The position numbers and the translations under genes are program-made. From Wyeomyia smithii (lineage: Eukaryota > Arthropoda > Insecta > Diptera > Culicidae), in NCBI RefSeq assembly GCF_029784165.1, contig NC_073696.1, positions 246,693,971 to 246,757,970 on the forward strand: a DNA stretch of 64,000 nt, written 5' to 3'. How positions within the stretch are numbered: the stretch's first letter is position 1; every line of letters starts with the position of its first letter. Below, piece after piece: positions 44,201-56,145 of this stretch. The notes below the pieces were generated by a model that saw only the letters and a program-made list of their open reading frames with translations, was not told where the DNA came from and searched no databases.

Positions 44201-44470
44201 AGTATTAGGTAAAAACCTTATATTCTATTTATATAAGTATATTTTTTACACATACTTTACAAAATCGACTTTACTATCGGTTCCATGTACCATTTTGTTT
44301 TGATTTTCAGGTTTTTCTGTCTTATCAGCATCATATATGGAAACGATAGTCGTTTGTTGATTTCCATTTCGTACTTTGTTTCGTTTTAAGTGTGTGGCTC
44401 AGTTGATTTTCAAGAATTGCTAGTAGAATATCGTCTACATATTTTTTAATGGATGGCCGTTCCTAAACCA
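41290..44470 (+). mobile_element. LTR-retrotransposon-like repeat, copy 2 (degraded)
   Basis: Matches copy 1 in order: GTTGAGCGAGTAGAGGTAAC (41348), primer-binding site (41608), ATTGCTGTTACTATCGAAGG (41668), ACGCGAAAATATACACGTCAA (about 42858), GAAAGTAGGCCAACTAAATA (about 42968) and GATGGCTTACCTCGTGAGTA (44156). It contains extra sequence, absent from copy 1, at about 41790-42840 and 43300-44140. A frame near 43228 starting MLTSEELKQRMINIERYTQ could be the beginning of a gag-like coiled-coil protein, but it stops after about 26 clear codons. No pol is recognised. Confidence 0.6.
41608..41625 (+). other. Primer-binding site complementary to tRNA-Leu
   Basis: TGGTGTCAGAAGTGGGAT starts with TGG (pairs with CCA) and continues as the complement of the ...ATCCCACTTCTGACA 3' end known for insect tRNA-Leu. 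It would prime minus-strand DNA synthesis and places the end of a 5' LTR at about 41607. The matching tRNA is recalled from general knowledge. Confidence 0.6.
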
Positions 44471-46000
44471 CATGGTCATGTTTTTTTTTCAATTATTATA
44501 ACCCTTTTAACCTGCACACTAATGTCCGACGCCATTTTGAAACTCAAAATTGTTTGGTTCCAACATCTGCAAATCCATGAAAACCGACCATACTTGGCAA
44601 CCTAGATGCTATTTAACATTAATTTAAAAAAATATATGCAGGGTGTCACCTCATACGAATCAGAGATTGATAAAAATGTTTGCAGTTGAAAATCATCTAA
44701 CCAAAGTGACGCTGTAAACGCAGTATAATAAAATGTAGATCATTTCGATTCAACCATGTTTTTATTCGGAGTATATACGACATCGACACTAGAAACATAC
44801 GGCATAGACGTTCGAAAAGGATCACTAAATGACTGGATACGGTACCAATTTTAAATGACAGAGGAAAGGAGAGAGTCGTACTCTGCGTCAGTCATTCTGT
44901 TATCGTGAAATGAACACCAGACGGGAGAAAAGCCCGTAATTAAACTCGTTCAGCTGCGAAAATATTCAGTTTCATTTAAACGCTTAAAATCGATTCACCG
45001 CTTGACCTTACTTTTAACATCATTATTGTTGCTATTTTTACAAGGGATAGCTTCATAAAGTTTACTTAGTTATTGATTGTTCCGCACTGTCAACAGCCGT
45101 CGATCCGATCCAGCTGATACAAAAGCTGCAAAGAATATTCCAGCTAGAGCTCAACAACGAGCAAGTAATGCACTGTAAACAAGTTACGCTCGTGGCAGTA
45201 AATCCACCGAGAAGCAAACACCCACGATTTATCCTGCCGGAGAAAAAGTTCACTTCTCGCAGGTCAGCGCGATGAAGCCTGGCATTACGATACCAGCGAA
45301 CCTCCTTCCCCCTCCATATCCACTGTGTGGAGGCTTCTTTGAGGTTCATTGAGTGCGAGCACTCTAGAGCTTCCGTCGGTACCTACTTCGAGCGCAGCTG
45401 CCGACCGGAAACGCAGGCAAGAAGCGCTCCGCCAAAGATTGATGACACCCCTGACTGTCGTCTATTGTCAATATATAAATAGGCAAACACGAGGACCGCG
45501 TTGTCAGTGCACATTGTCGCATAAATGTCGTCCTCCAGTCATCGCTGGATGTCGGGATTAAGTGTCACACGAGACGATTTATAGCAATTTATGCTTCCTA
45601 GCAGCGCGCTGGTGGCAATGTGATCGATTTGTAAAAGCGACTTCGGTGCCCGGTGAAGTGATCCTTCTGGAAGGCTTATCAGCATGTTGACAAATGTCAC
45701 TCCAAACGATGTATCGATTGACTGGCGCTTAAAGAGGAAATCTGTCCAAACAAGCTGTCGTCTTGAATGGGACCTTCCTACAATAGATTTCGATGAGAAT
45801 TTTCTTTCTGCATTGTGGCATTCAAACGGAGGCAGAAAAAATAAAACGCTTCGCGAACAAAGGCATTAACCTCACACATACGTCCGGTAGAAATGGTTCA
45901 GTAAATTTATCATCTCTGCTGAAATATTTCCGCAAATAATCCCTCCATTTCGATAGATACCACTCGGTGTGACCTTTGCTAATGCCAAGAAGTGGCATCG
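44471..46000. other. Low-copy stretch, one weak coding-like frame
   Basis: AT-rich to about 45000, then GC-richer. A + strand frame open from about 45049 to 45275 includes VDPIQLIQKLQRIFQLELNN and VTLVAVNPPRSKHPRFILP but has no start codon and no recognised family. It is preceded by a pyrimidine-rich TTGCTATTTTTACAAG. Otherwise nothing identifiable. Confidence 0.35.
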
Positions 46001-47280
46001 CCATCATCATCATCATCATCACCATCTAGCATTCAGCTTCCATTTCCACCACACTCCCATCGGCGCTATGGCCGTTATCCGGGCGAATGGAAAAACTGAG
46101 TCGTTTTGATCTTCGCCGGTTTTACTTTTCTTTTCTTTCCCGTTCTGATGCGCTGCTCTACCCTCTTCCTTAGGAGGATACCCGCACACGGACCGATCGT
46201 TTTCTGCCTCCTGTATACCAGGTCCGTTGTTATTGTTGTTGTTGTCGTTGTTGCCCTTACCGGTTCGCTACTACTGGAGGGGGAACAGGAAAGAAAAGCC
46301 AGAATGTGCACATTTCCGGTTGCTCGAGTTTTCGCCTTGTCGCCGGGAGAAAAGAGCCTTTTGAAATTGCTGCTGACAACTTCATTCGCGCGGCTTTCCT
46401 CTTTCGAAACCTCTTGCAACCGCTGCCATCGCTGCCACAGCCGCCGTTACCGTCGAATTACCCGCTTACGACAACGACGAAATGACTATTTAATATTAAA
46501 CTGCACTTTGAGTTGTGTGCTTTTCACCTTCCACCCCCCGCCAGCCTTTTAGTGTTCGTGTGCACAACTACACAGCTGGAGCACAATAGAGACGAGAAAT
46601 TACTGAAGCACCCGCATGCACAATAGAGACAGCGAAAACAAGTGCAACAACGGGCGAACGGTGGGCCAATCAGTGCAAAATCCGTGTGCTGCAACGGTCA
46701 GGCTGGAAAGTCTTCTGCCTATCCTGACACACTGCCGGTGCTGTCGGTTTTTATCGCGCGCTTCTCTGTGTATGTGGGGGGGGGGGGGGGTGGTATGTGT
46801 AAAAACGGTGTGGATTTGATATCCTCCGCGTGCCGTTCGTCGGTAAATTCTTGGACTGCCAGCAGTGCGGGCTTTCTTCTGGCAACCGAGCGGATGCCAC
46901 TCAGAAGGGATTCCGGCTGTTACGACACTTACAACACGGTGACGTCGACGTCGACGACGACGACGACGTAAAGCAGGGACGTTTGCGCTAGCCCGCGGGC
47001 AAGGATGAGAGAAAAGAAATGTACACTTCGCAGATACCGGCAGGAAACGGACGTGGAAGCCGAACTTGCTCGCCTACACATCCGTCCGGGGGTGGAAGCC
47101 GGCTTGAATTAGTGCGAGAATAGTGTGCACAAGCAAACGCTTCTAGGACACAATTTGTGCGGCAGCTTAAGCGATGGCTATGACAGTAATGTGGAAATTC
47201 ACACCTCGGTAAGCTTCGGCTTGACACAGTAGAGGATAGGTTTTTTTTTTCGCTATCGCTTTTTTTCATGTGCGCAATTC
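46001..47280. other. GC-richer low-copy stretch with microsatellites
   Basis: Contains (ATC)n at 46003-46020, a GTTGTT run near 46230, a run of 15 G at 46776-46790, and (GAC/GTC)n at about 46941-46968. Overlapping open frames on both strands are typical of such simple GC-rich DNA and none is recognised. Possibly intronic or regulatory host sequence. Confidence 0.5.
46776..46790. repeat. Poly(G) tract, 15 bases
   Basis: Fifteen consecutive G on the given strand, preceded by TGTAT. Could form a G-rich secondary structure; length in the assembly may be unreliable. Confidence 0.85.
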
Positions 47281-50200
47281 ATGGCAACGGTAGCGTAAGG
47301 ACAAGGTTAAGAATATTTATTGATTGGTGGTAGAAGTTGATGAGTGTTGGTTATTATATTAGAATAGATCGACCGATTTTTGCTAAAACGAGATATAGCA
47401 AACTTCGATCGCATCCTTTCATCAATTTTCGGGTCAGGAGAACGGTAAAATATTTCCTTGGGGGCTGCCTATTGTGAGAAATCCGTACAACCCGCTGCTA
47501 GGCCCACAACCAAGCGCAGCGGTGTTCAGACGCAAGACAAAGAATCTGGTCTGGTTTCGGGATTGAAGTGAAAAACAATTTTCCGCCATTTAGCCCGTAG
47601 CGAGCCAGACGGTACAATTGCAAACTTTTCCGTTTACCGCCTGGCGCCCCTAGATTTCCAGTGATAAGCAACTCAAGCAAACCATCAAACTCTAATTAAA
47701 GTTTCGCCCCAACAATCCCTGTCAGTCAACGCCCGATGTTGCCCACGTTGTTTATTGTTTGGATTGTAGCGCAGCTGCCTCCCCGGCCCACTCGAACGTT
47801 GCTCAAACGCAGACTTGGCTCTTCAATTAACAGGTAATTATCACAACATTACAAATGCGTTAGGCATCCAATGTTTACCAGCTGACTTACAGACCGTCGC
47901 CACAAGAAACTTTGAATAATTGTTAAATCGCGTTGGCATGTGTGTGTGGGTGTGGGATGATTGTAGTATTTCTATTTGGTATGTACACTCGAATAAACTT
48001 TGAGAATTTTACACATGTACTCAGCAGGGCTGCCAAGTAAACTCTAACACGAGCTAAAGGAGAAGACTTTAATCGGAGCTTTTCCACTGATCAACAATAG
48101 CACGAAAAGGTAAACTATGTAGGCATCCTCCGCTGCGGGATTTAGTTTTCTGCATAATATTAGCTGGGAGATTCGCTATTTGAAATGTTTTCGAAAAGGA
48201 TTTTGACAGCTACTAGAGAGGCAACTTTTGCCGCTCTGAGGCGAACTGAAACTTTTAAGCCGGGATCTCCTGACGATGACTTTCGGATGCAAATCGTTTT
48301 GATAAAGTTAATGTTTTCAGTTGAATTGTAGAGAACTCTCCTGGCATGATACCTTTCATCAAACAGCGGGAGGAAGATTGTAGGCCGGCCGAAGAAAGAC
48401 TCACATTCGAAGAATGCGAACAAAGAATCCCTCCAACCTGTGGGTTTTCCGAACCCGGGTTGCCTTGCACACAGGTCGGTCGGTCTGTATGCTAAACACG
48501 CAATAATCTGCCGTTGGCCGGAGGCCGTTTGCTAGTGTGGAAACGGTGATTAAAGTTTAATTTGATTTATCGTCATAATTTATGAACGCTTGGGTCGACA
48601 GGATCCGGAATGTTTCCTCGCCGAAGGATCCAGCTCGTGTGGCTTCTGAGCGACCACGGCCTAGGGTGGATTTGGGCAGATTGGAATTGCACCAATGTGT
48701 GTGGTTTGGAGAGTTGGTTAGCGTGGTTGAAAGAAGATTTGTGAACATAATAAAAAATTAAAAGTTTTGATATATTAGAAAACGTTTGTGAATTTTATAA
48801 AAGCTTATAAAATAGCAATTCTAGGTCAAATCATCCTGAAAATGCTGAAATCTGATACGAATATTTTCGATTAAAGGACACATGATTTTTTCACAGGTAT
48901 TTAATGCTTTCCAACCTAAGGCTTTTAATTCAAACAGAGCATTTTAGTTCAACAGGTCAAATATTTGACAAATGGTATATCAGAGGCTTTGGTCTCCACT
49001 GATATTTTGATTGTAGACAAGTTGTAGAAAATTTATTTATCGATTTGAAAAATGTATACTCCTCAAAAAAATAACTTAACTAAATTTTAACGTGAAATTA
49101 CGTCTTACAGAAACATAAAGGTGCCAATTGAGAAACCGAAAGCATCGTGAGCGTCACGACGTTGTCCACTTTCCCGTGTCATTGCTAAATGGCAACCTTT
49201 GAATTAATCGAACTTATCGGTGTTGCCAATGTGAACATCAACGGCACTTTTGAGTGCCCTAAAATCATCTCATTGAAGAAGTTGATATTTTCTCCTACCA
49301 CTAGCAAAACAGGTTGCCAAACATAAATTGAGTTTACGTTTTCCTTTTTAGTATTCATTTTTCGACCGAGACCGGAGCAGCCTGGCCTAGTCGACAATTT
49401 GTTGTTTCACTCGCTCGACAAAGCTAGCATGCAAAAATTAAGTCTTTATCATCTATCCAATCACTAGGAATTGGATCGACCAGCAGCAAACAGAGTTGCG
49501 GCAAGCTTCAGTAGGCAGCAATTTAAAATATTTTATAGTCTTCCATAGCGGACGGACAAACTGAGAACCACGCACTTGTGGTTGTAGATCAGCGCTAGAT
49601 TTTGGATTTCCCGTTTCCGTAACAAGCATCGTTTTACAGGCATCTCTCCAGCTCTGTGGAAACTAAAACTAAGCGTCCTTTTATGGACGACCACTCCTAA
49701 GAAACAACATCAAAATATTTGGAAACAACAAATATATTTTGAATTTAGGCAATTATTCGGTCTTTTTCAGCGTATGAGTCAACTTCGTCTCGCAGTCGAT
49801 TGTAACAATTATCGTATGATATGCCAGTTCGAGTAAACAAATTCGGAGATTCGCTGAGATAATTTGTTTTTCTCTCAGAAATTAAATTCCCAAAAGCGAT
49901 GACTCACTTTTCATTGATAGAAGCTAAGTGTCCAAGCAAAAGAGAAGAATCGCAAGACGATGATTTTCGAAAGAGAGACGATTTTGACCATCCTTGAATT
50001 TTGGTAGATTATTTAGTGTTACACAAAATGCTACAATTTCATACAGGAAAATTTCCAACTCACAGATATTCTAATCTATTGGGATAAAATGGCGCATGCA
50101 GAAGGCTTGTATGCCCCAAGCAAAACTCAGCACGCAAAGTGAGAAAGCGTTTGATGTATCAGATGTAAAATCAGTGTATCACTTTACCCTAATAAATATA

Positions 50201-51099
50201 AGTTTTCCGCATTTCAGCATTATAGTATTCGTGAATTTATTACTTCTCAATCAAATGATTTTGAGGCGCTTAGAAGCGCCATTGGTGTGTCGCAATCAAG
50301 CATCCCAATGGTACAGTATTTTTTTACTGTCTTCTCAGATTACGTTTTCTGTTAATGTTTGTTCGTGAAACCTATCGGCGCTAGCAGTCCGGTACAGAAG
50401 GGAATCGTAGAATCGTAGATCAACTCTGGTCCATGACGTTTGTCGGTCCAAGACGTTTGTAACTATGAACAATAATAAGGAAAAAATTCATTAATTTTTC
50501 CGCGATCTCTCGAGATTTGAAAAAATATTTCACATCGATCAATTTCATAACCACCACAACAAACAGTCATCATGTTGCCAAATATGTTGGTTAGATCTCC
50601 CTGGTCCGGTAGTCACATTTAGAATGCAATGCACAGAGCATCACAAAAGGAAACGAAAAATGTACTTCGTGTGTCGATTCGACATTATTTGGAGGATGTT
50701 TCGGAAAAGAGAATTTAGAAGAAAGAAGAAGCTGTTTTTTATACAGACGTTCGTGTCCGCACTACACAAACAGCGCATTTCGGTAACCCCACTCTTTTTC
50801 ATTTGCCTATGATGGATGTCGTGTGGCGGTTGTTAAAAAAGGCTGTGGGAAGAAGAAGCATAAGGACTGCTTAGCAACTCACCGACAGCCTTCGTGCAAA
50901 GAAGAGCAAACTCGGCAATAGAGCGGCTGTGCACTGAAGGCTGTGTGTATCGCATACCAAATGTTATATGCAACCATACATGCTATCGTCGACATTGGAA
51001 TAAGGTGAACAACAAAGAAAAAAAAAACATTCGTGTATGGGGAACTAGACAGCAACGTTATAGTCGCAATATATTCTATGTCTCGGCAGTCTTTATTTT
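47281..51099. other. Low-copy stretch, no confirmed gene
   Basis: About 3.8 kb without transposon signatures, moderate GC to about 48750 and AT-richer after. No reading frame resembles a known family. It ends at the probable 5' region of an RTE element. Confidence 0.45.
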
Positions 51100-53135
51100 G
51101 CCAATTCCAACACTGTCATAGAGGGACGCTTTCGGATGTTATCAAAAAACTGTCATCGCTCGGTCCATTTTTCCCCTGATCTGGAAATAGTTTTGTTTGG
51201 CGTTAGTTGCTCTTACTCATTTTTTGGTCCCTAGGCGTCCCAGTTGTACTTTGTTGCTTTGAGGTCCTAGAATTATTTACAGCCAAGAGTTTTTGCGGTC
51301 CTGTAACAGCCGAGAATTATTCCGATTGTTTGTGGGTTTAAAACTATTCCAGTTCTTTGGAGGTTCACAGGCAGCATGCTGAAGATAAACATACTACGAA
51401 CAATCCAGAGAATGATACAAATCGGAACAATCGGTATAGACCTAGGCAAACGAAAAAGGACAACGATTGGAAACTTGGTACTTGGAATGTTAGGACTCTG
51501 CTCGAACCGGCACGCGCGGGCATCTTGGCCAGAGAGCTACGGAAGGCAAATGTGGAGGTAGCAGCCATACAAGATTCGCGTTGGCCTAAAACCGGAGAGC
51601 GTGGATTCCGGGCGGTTGATCCGACCGCGGGCACATCTTTCAAGTATCACATCTACTACAGTGGCGGCGATAGAGCGGAACGGGGCGTCGGTTTCGTGCT
51701 ACTTGGGAACCAAATGAAGCGTGTTATTAGGTGGAGGCCTATTAATGACCGTCTATGCGTATTGAGGATCAAGGGCAGATTCTTCAATTACAGCCTTATC
51801 AACGTGTACGCGCCGACAAACGATAAAACCGATGACGTAAAGGAGGAGTTCTATGAGCTCCTCGAGAAAACGTATGGATAAGTAGGATCGTCATCGGAGA
51901 TACGAACGCACAAGTCGGACGAGAGGAGTTCTTTCGTCCCGTTATTGGTAGGGAAAGCCTTCACTCTACCACCAACGACAACGGCTTGAGGCTAGTGAAC
52001 TTCGCCGCGGCCAGGGGAATGGCCATCTTTAGCATCTATTTTGCACGTCTGAATATTTGGAAGCACACCTGGAAACACCCCAATGGAGAGGCCTGCTCCC
52101 AGATCGACCACATGCTGATCGACGGCCGGCACTTTTCAGACGTCATAGATGTGCGGTCCTTTCGAGGGCCAAACATCGACTCGGATCACTATCTCGTGGT
52201 AGGCAAGATTCGCGCCCGGTTGTCCAATGTATTTAATTCGAGATCGGCGAGGAAGATACAATCGGACATCCAGAGGTTATCAGCGGAAGGAGTTGCTGCA
52301 GAGTATACTCGGAAAGTTGATAGACAGATCGGTGAACCAACTGGAGTGGACCTGAACGAGCAGTGGAAGCACATCCATGATGCGGTCACGCGTAGTGGGT
52401 GGTTCGATGCTGAGTGCCTAGAGCTGACGGAGGAGAAGAACCGAGCCTACGTCAAGACGTTAGTAGCAGCTAATCGTGTAACGCGTCAGATGCGGGAGAA
52501 ATACCGGGAGGCAAGAGCTGCGAAACGTGAGCACTACGATCGCGTCCTCGCGAAGGCGGAGAATTGCTTCACCAAGCACCACACGAGAAGCTTCTATAGA
52601 ACGATCAACGGAATCAGGAACCGGACTGTGCCAGTACCTGCATGTGCAATGACAGGGAGGGGAACCTGATTACCGATAAATCGCAGGTGGCCAGGCGTTG
52701 GAAGCAACATTTTAAAGTGGTGTTGAACGGTAAGGAAGGTAGGAAGTCGTCGAAGGAACAGGATAGAAATTGGGGAGGACGAACAAGCTGTGGACCCACC
52801 AACATTGGACGAGGTGAAGAATGGTTGCAAAGGGCTAAAGAACCACAAAGCAGTTGGGAAGGATGGCTTACCGGTCGAACTTTTCAAAGTTGGGAGCGAG
52901 CGGCTGTGTAGTGCAATTCACCAGATTATTCTAAGGGTATGGTCTGAGGAACAACTACCTACGGACTGGTTGGAAGGACTCATATTCCCTATCTACAAGA
53001 AGGGACATAGGCTCGATTGTAGTAATTATAGAGGTATAACCCACCTCAATTCCGCTTACGAAGTTCTCTCCCGTATCCTGTTCCAGCGACTGAGGCCATT
53101 GCAGGAAGCCTTTGTTGGAGAATACCAATGCGGGA
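51100..53135 (+). mobile_element. RTE-type non-LTR element, 3'-incomplete
   Basis: A leader of about 250 bp is followed by endonuclease and the first half of the RT. Similarity ends abruptly at about 53135, inside the EYQCGxR block, so the 3' half is missing. No target-site duplication is found. It is related to, but clearly a different lineage from, the 18.6-22.2 kb copy. Confidence 0.8.
51400..53135 (+). pseudogene. RTE endonuclease and partial reverse transcriptase
   Basis: Frame 1 (to 51881): DNDWKLGTWNVRTLLEPARA with the catalytic Asn, AAIQDSRWP (Asp where the catalytic Glu is expected), YYSGGDRAERGVGFVLLGN, and SLINVYAPTNDKTDD. After a deletion at 51881, frame 2 (51986-52669): GLRLVNFAAARGMAIFSIYF, SQIDHMLIDGRHFSDV, NIDSDHYLVVGK (catalytic SDH), and the linker. 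Frame 3 (52790-53149): KAVGKDGLPVELFKVG and NYRGITHLNSAYEVLSRIL. A 5' segment survives here that the other RTE copy has lost. Multiple frameshifts make it inactive. Confidence 0.88.
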
Positions 53136-53751
53136 GAATACAAAACTAATTTAACTGTTACAGGTACTCTGTTCCTTTGTGAAGTCAAGTTATTCCGAAG
53201 CCCCAGAGGTGTTTTGTTCTCTCAAACGCTCCGGTCCGGTTCTGTTAAATTTTTGGGGTCCCGGGTCTGTGAGCGTTCAGGATCTGAATCGCTCTGCTGG
53301 AGATGTTCCGAGGATTTTAGAATATCAGCCGAGCCCTGGAGAGTGTTCCCGGATTTTTCGCAGTTTTTCGGATTTTGCCGCATAGGATAGGTAATCACAC
53401 GAAACACTCGTCTCTCCCATCGCCATTTCTGAGGGATCCTGTTCGTGATTTGAATTAGTCTTATACGTACATATTTTTCGCAATGTTGTTTGTCCAAATC
53501 TGTAGTTGCACTTTTTAAAACGTCGCATGGATTCCTCATCGAACAACCATTTAACATGATTCTCAAAGAGAGTGCTATATCGGATGATTGTCCAGTTGTC
53601 GGTACTAAGACCATCGTTTTGGCTTGCAATGCATTCTCGAATGCTGTTGTTGTCGTTGTTCTCGCTTTGAGGAAAAAAGTCGATCGAAGCTTCTGGTCTT
53701 TGGATCTTAATCGCGTCAAACACCATAACTTTTGCATCCACAGTTGTAATG
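53136..53751. other. Unassigned stretch with long minus-strand open frames
   Basis: Two minus-strand frames are open for more than 130 codons each, across about 53325-53750 (one includes IRYSTLFENHVKWLFDEESM). Neither is recognised. That two frames are open together suggests composition, but a diverged element protein is possible. Confidence 0.35.
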
Positions 53752-53876
53752 TACAGGGGGTAGACAAAATGATTGAGACAGGCACCGGGAATAATCCGGA
53801 TTTTAAGAGTGTGTGTCAAAATGTGGATTCTAGCAACGCTTAGAACTTTTTCTGACATCTTCTTTCTTATAGCTTT

Positions 53877-55201
53877 TTTTTTCTCTCTGTATGCCTGAAG
53901 GGCACTGGGTACTGAAATGCCACTGCGACATTCTTGCTGATTGTCTTTTGTGGCGGGCCCCGATTGCTGTGCACAGGTTACGGATTGTTCGTACTCATTG
54001 ATGGAGTAGAACTGTTTTGTTGTAAACCTGTACCCCAATTAGGTACAACATAGTTGATGAAACTAATGACCTGCTTGGGATTGGAGCTCCATGCTTGGTA
54101 TGGAATTAAAAGGTAACTTCCTAAGAAGTTGTACCTAGAGGAAGCAAGAGCTTCGCAAGAGCAAAGCAAATGCTCTGAACTCTCTGGTTCAGATTTGCAG
54201 AATCGGCAGGTGTCGTTCAACACTACGCCGATTTTCTTTAAATGATAAAAAGCGGGACAGTGTCCGGTGAGGAGTCCCGTGATTATCCGTAGGTCACTAC
54301 GATTTAGACTACGTAGCTTTCTGGCGGTTCCAGGGTTCGGATAGATAAACTGTTTGCCTTGTCTACAACCCTGTGCCTATTGCCATTGGGATACTATTTC
54401 TAGCCTTTCCCAAGTTAATAGTTCGCTTTTGATAGCGGAAATGGACGTACCCAGAAACGGCTCGGGACCAATAATCCGCTGAGCTGATCCCTGTCTTGCT
54501 AGGTAGTCAGCGTGTTCATTACCCTCGACTCCGCAGTGTCCGGGCACCCAAAACAGAAAAACTGAATTCTGTCGGGAAAGTTCCCGTAGAGTTTCAATGC
54601 ATTCCCAAACAAGTTTGGAAGCGCATTTGACGGACTTAAGTGCTAGTAGTGCTGCTTGACTGTCCGAGAATATACCGATTTTCGCATGTCTGTAGTTGCG
54701 TTGCAGACATATATTTGCGCAGATATATATGGCATATACCTCTGCTTGAAAAACGGTGGGCCATTTTCCCAGGGAAAACGTTTCCCTGATACCGGGTCCG
54801 TATATACCAGATCCCGTTAGGGATCCCATTTTCGAGCCGTCCGTATAAAAATTGACGATGCCAGGTGGAAGATTAGGCCCTCCATTGTTCCACATAGAGC
54901 GGTTTGTTTCAATCACTCTATATGGAATATCCATGTTGGACCTAACGTCTATCCAGTCGGAGACTGTGGTTAATAGCGGAGTTAGTTTGAACTCCCTAAG
55001 TATGCGAAGGTGGCCGATTTGGTCCCCTTCAAGTATGGTTTTCCTCCTTTGCAACCTTAGAGCGCCAAGCTCTGCTTCCTTTTTCACATGAAGATGTAGA
55101 GGTAGTAGGCAAAGCATAGCTTCCATGGCTGCAGTTGGAGTTGTTCGCATAGCGCTGGTAACCGAAAGACATGCAAGTCTTTGAACTTTTTTGAGTTTGG
55201 C
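53877..55201 (-). mobile_element. 5'-truncated RNase H-bearing non-LTR element
   Basis: Flanked by a perfect 13-bp duplication TTCTTATAGCTTT (53864-53876 and 55202-55214). The 3' end (left side) is an A tail, read as T(8) on the given strand. The right arm of the host TIR element supplies an empty site. Orientation minus. Confidence 0.88.
53990..55201 (-). pseudogene. RNase H domain and C-terminal zinc-knuckle-like region
   Basis: Minus strand: RT tail KLKKVQRLACLSVTSAMRT, TAAMEAMLCLLPLHLHVKKE, then a complete-looking RNase H: VNFYTDGSKMG (first Asp), TVFQAEVYAIYICA (Glu), GIFSDSQAALLAL (Asp) and FWVPGHCGVEGNEHADYLAR (His and last Asp). The frame ends near 54380 with in-frame breaks. A second frame gives CRFCKSEPESSEHLLCSC, the conserved CCHC-type tail. 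This order (RT, RNase H, Cys-rich tail) is that of the LOA/I/R1 group of insect elements. All four RNase H acidic residues and the His are present. Confidence 0.9.
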
Positions 55202-56145
55202 TTCTTATAGCTTTATATGTTTCTAATAAACTAGAATTCATTCCAAGCTCATTGGTACTCAAAGGTTAAAAATCTGTTGAAGAACCATCGAGGTATGAAT
55301 TAATTAAGTATGGGTGTTGTTTTTGACAGTTTTTTCTTGTTGCGTACTACTTTCTTTGGGCACCCTAGCAGAACTCAATGAAATTTTGTGAGTGTGTAGG
55401 CCTCAGTAAACTAAGCAACTTTGCAAACATTTTTTTTTCAAAATTTATCTGGACTAACAATCGAAAAGGTTTGAAGTATTTAAACCTCTTCCTTATAAAT
55501 CAACATATTTAAATAATGACGAGAGATAGAGAATGATTGTCAATTATCTGAGCTTTTATTTAAAAATATTAAAAAGTTAAATTTCAGATTCTACACTAAA
55601 AAAATATAATTGTAAAAAAACTAAAAGTGATTTTGAAAATATCGGTTATTCGAGATTTTTTTTAATGAAGGTTTGTAGATGGACAATTTAGTTGCCCAAA
55701 AATTCTTCAGAACAAACCACTGTGCAAACTCTTGAAGAAACAAAAACTTTTTCGTGTACTATGTACCCAACAGAAAAAAAACTACAAAAAACAAACTTAA
55801 TTAATTCATATCTCGGTGGTTTCTTAACGGATTTTCAACCTTTGGGTACGAATGAACTCGGAATGAATTCTTGTTTATTGTAAACATATAAACCTATAAG
55901 AACAAGATGTCAGAAAAAGTTATAAGCGTTGCATGAATGCACATTTCGACACACACTCATAAAATTCGGAATATTTCCGGTGTCCGTTGGTTCCGTCAAA
56001 TTCCCTGGTAAATTTTAGAAACTAGAATTGTTTTCCAGTAAAATGAAACTGGTTTTATCAAAATTGATTCATTTTTCGTGAAGTTCTGACTATTCAAAAA
56101 CTGACAAAACTTTGCCTGTCTCAATCATTTTGTCTACCCCCTGTA

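Larger units (their letters stand above)
53754..56143. mobile_element. Tc1/mariner-like TIR element split by a retroposon
   Basis: Ends: CAGGGGGTAGACAAAATGA (left) and its exact inverted complement (right), with the identity continuing to GAGACAGGC, about 30 bp. TA lies on both flanks (53752-53753 and 56144-56145). The arms share further inverted blocks, for example TTTTTCTGACATCTT with AAGATGTCAGAAAAA, and TTTGGGTACGAATGAACTCG with its diverged inverse near 55250. Without the 1325-bp retroposon it is about 1.07 kb, with long inverted arms and no transposase. Confidence 0.85.

Noticed and set aside
46075..46971. Overlapping open frames of 100-148 codons on both strands
   Set aside because: GC-rich simple sequence with microsatellites leaves several frames open at once; none resembles a known protein.
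53325..54038. 237-codon minus-strand frame
   Set aside because: It runs across a transposon terminus and a retroposon junction, so it cannot be one ancestral gene; only the 53325-53750 part is left as unassigned.
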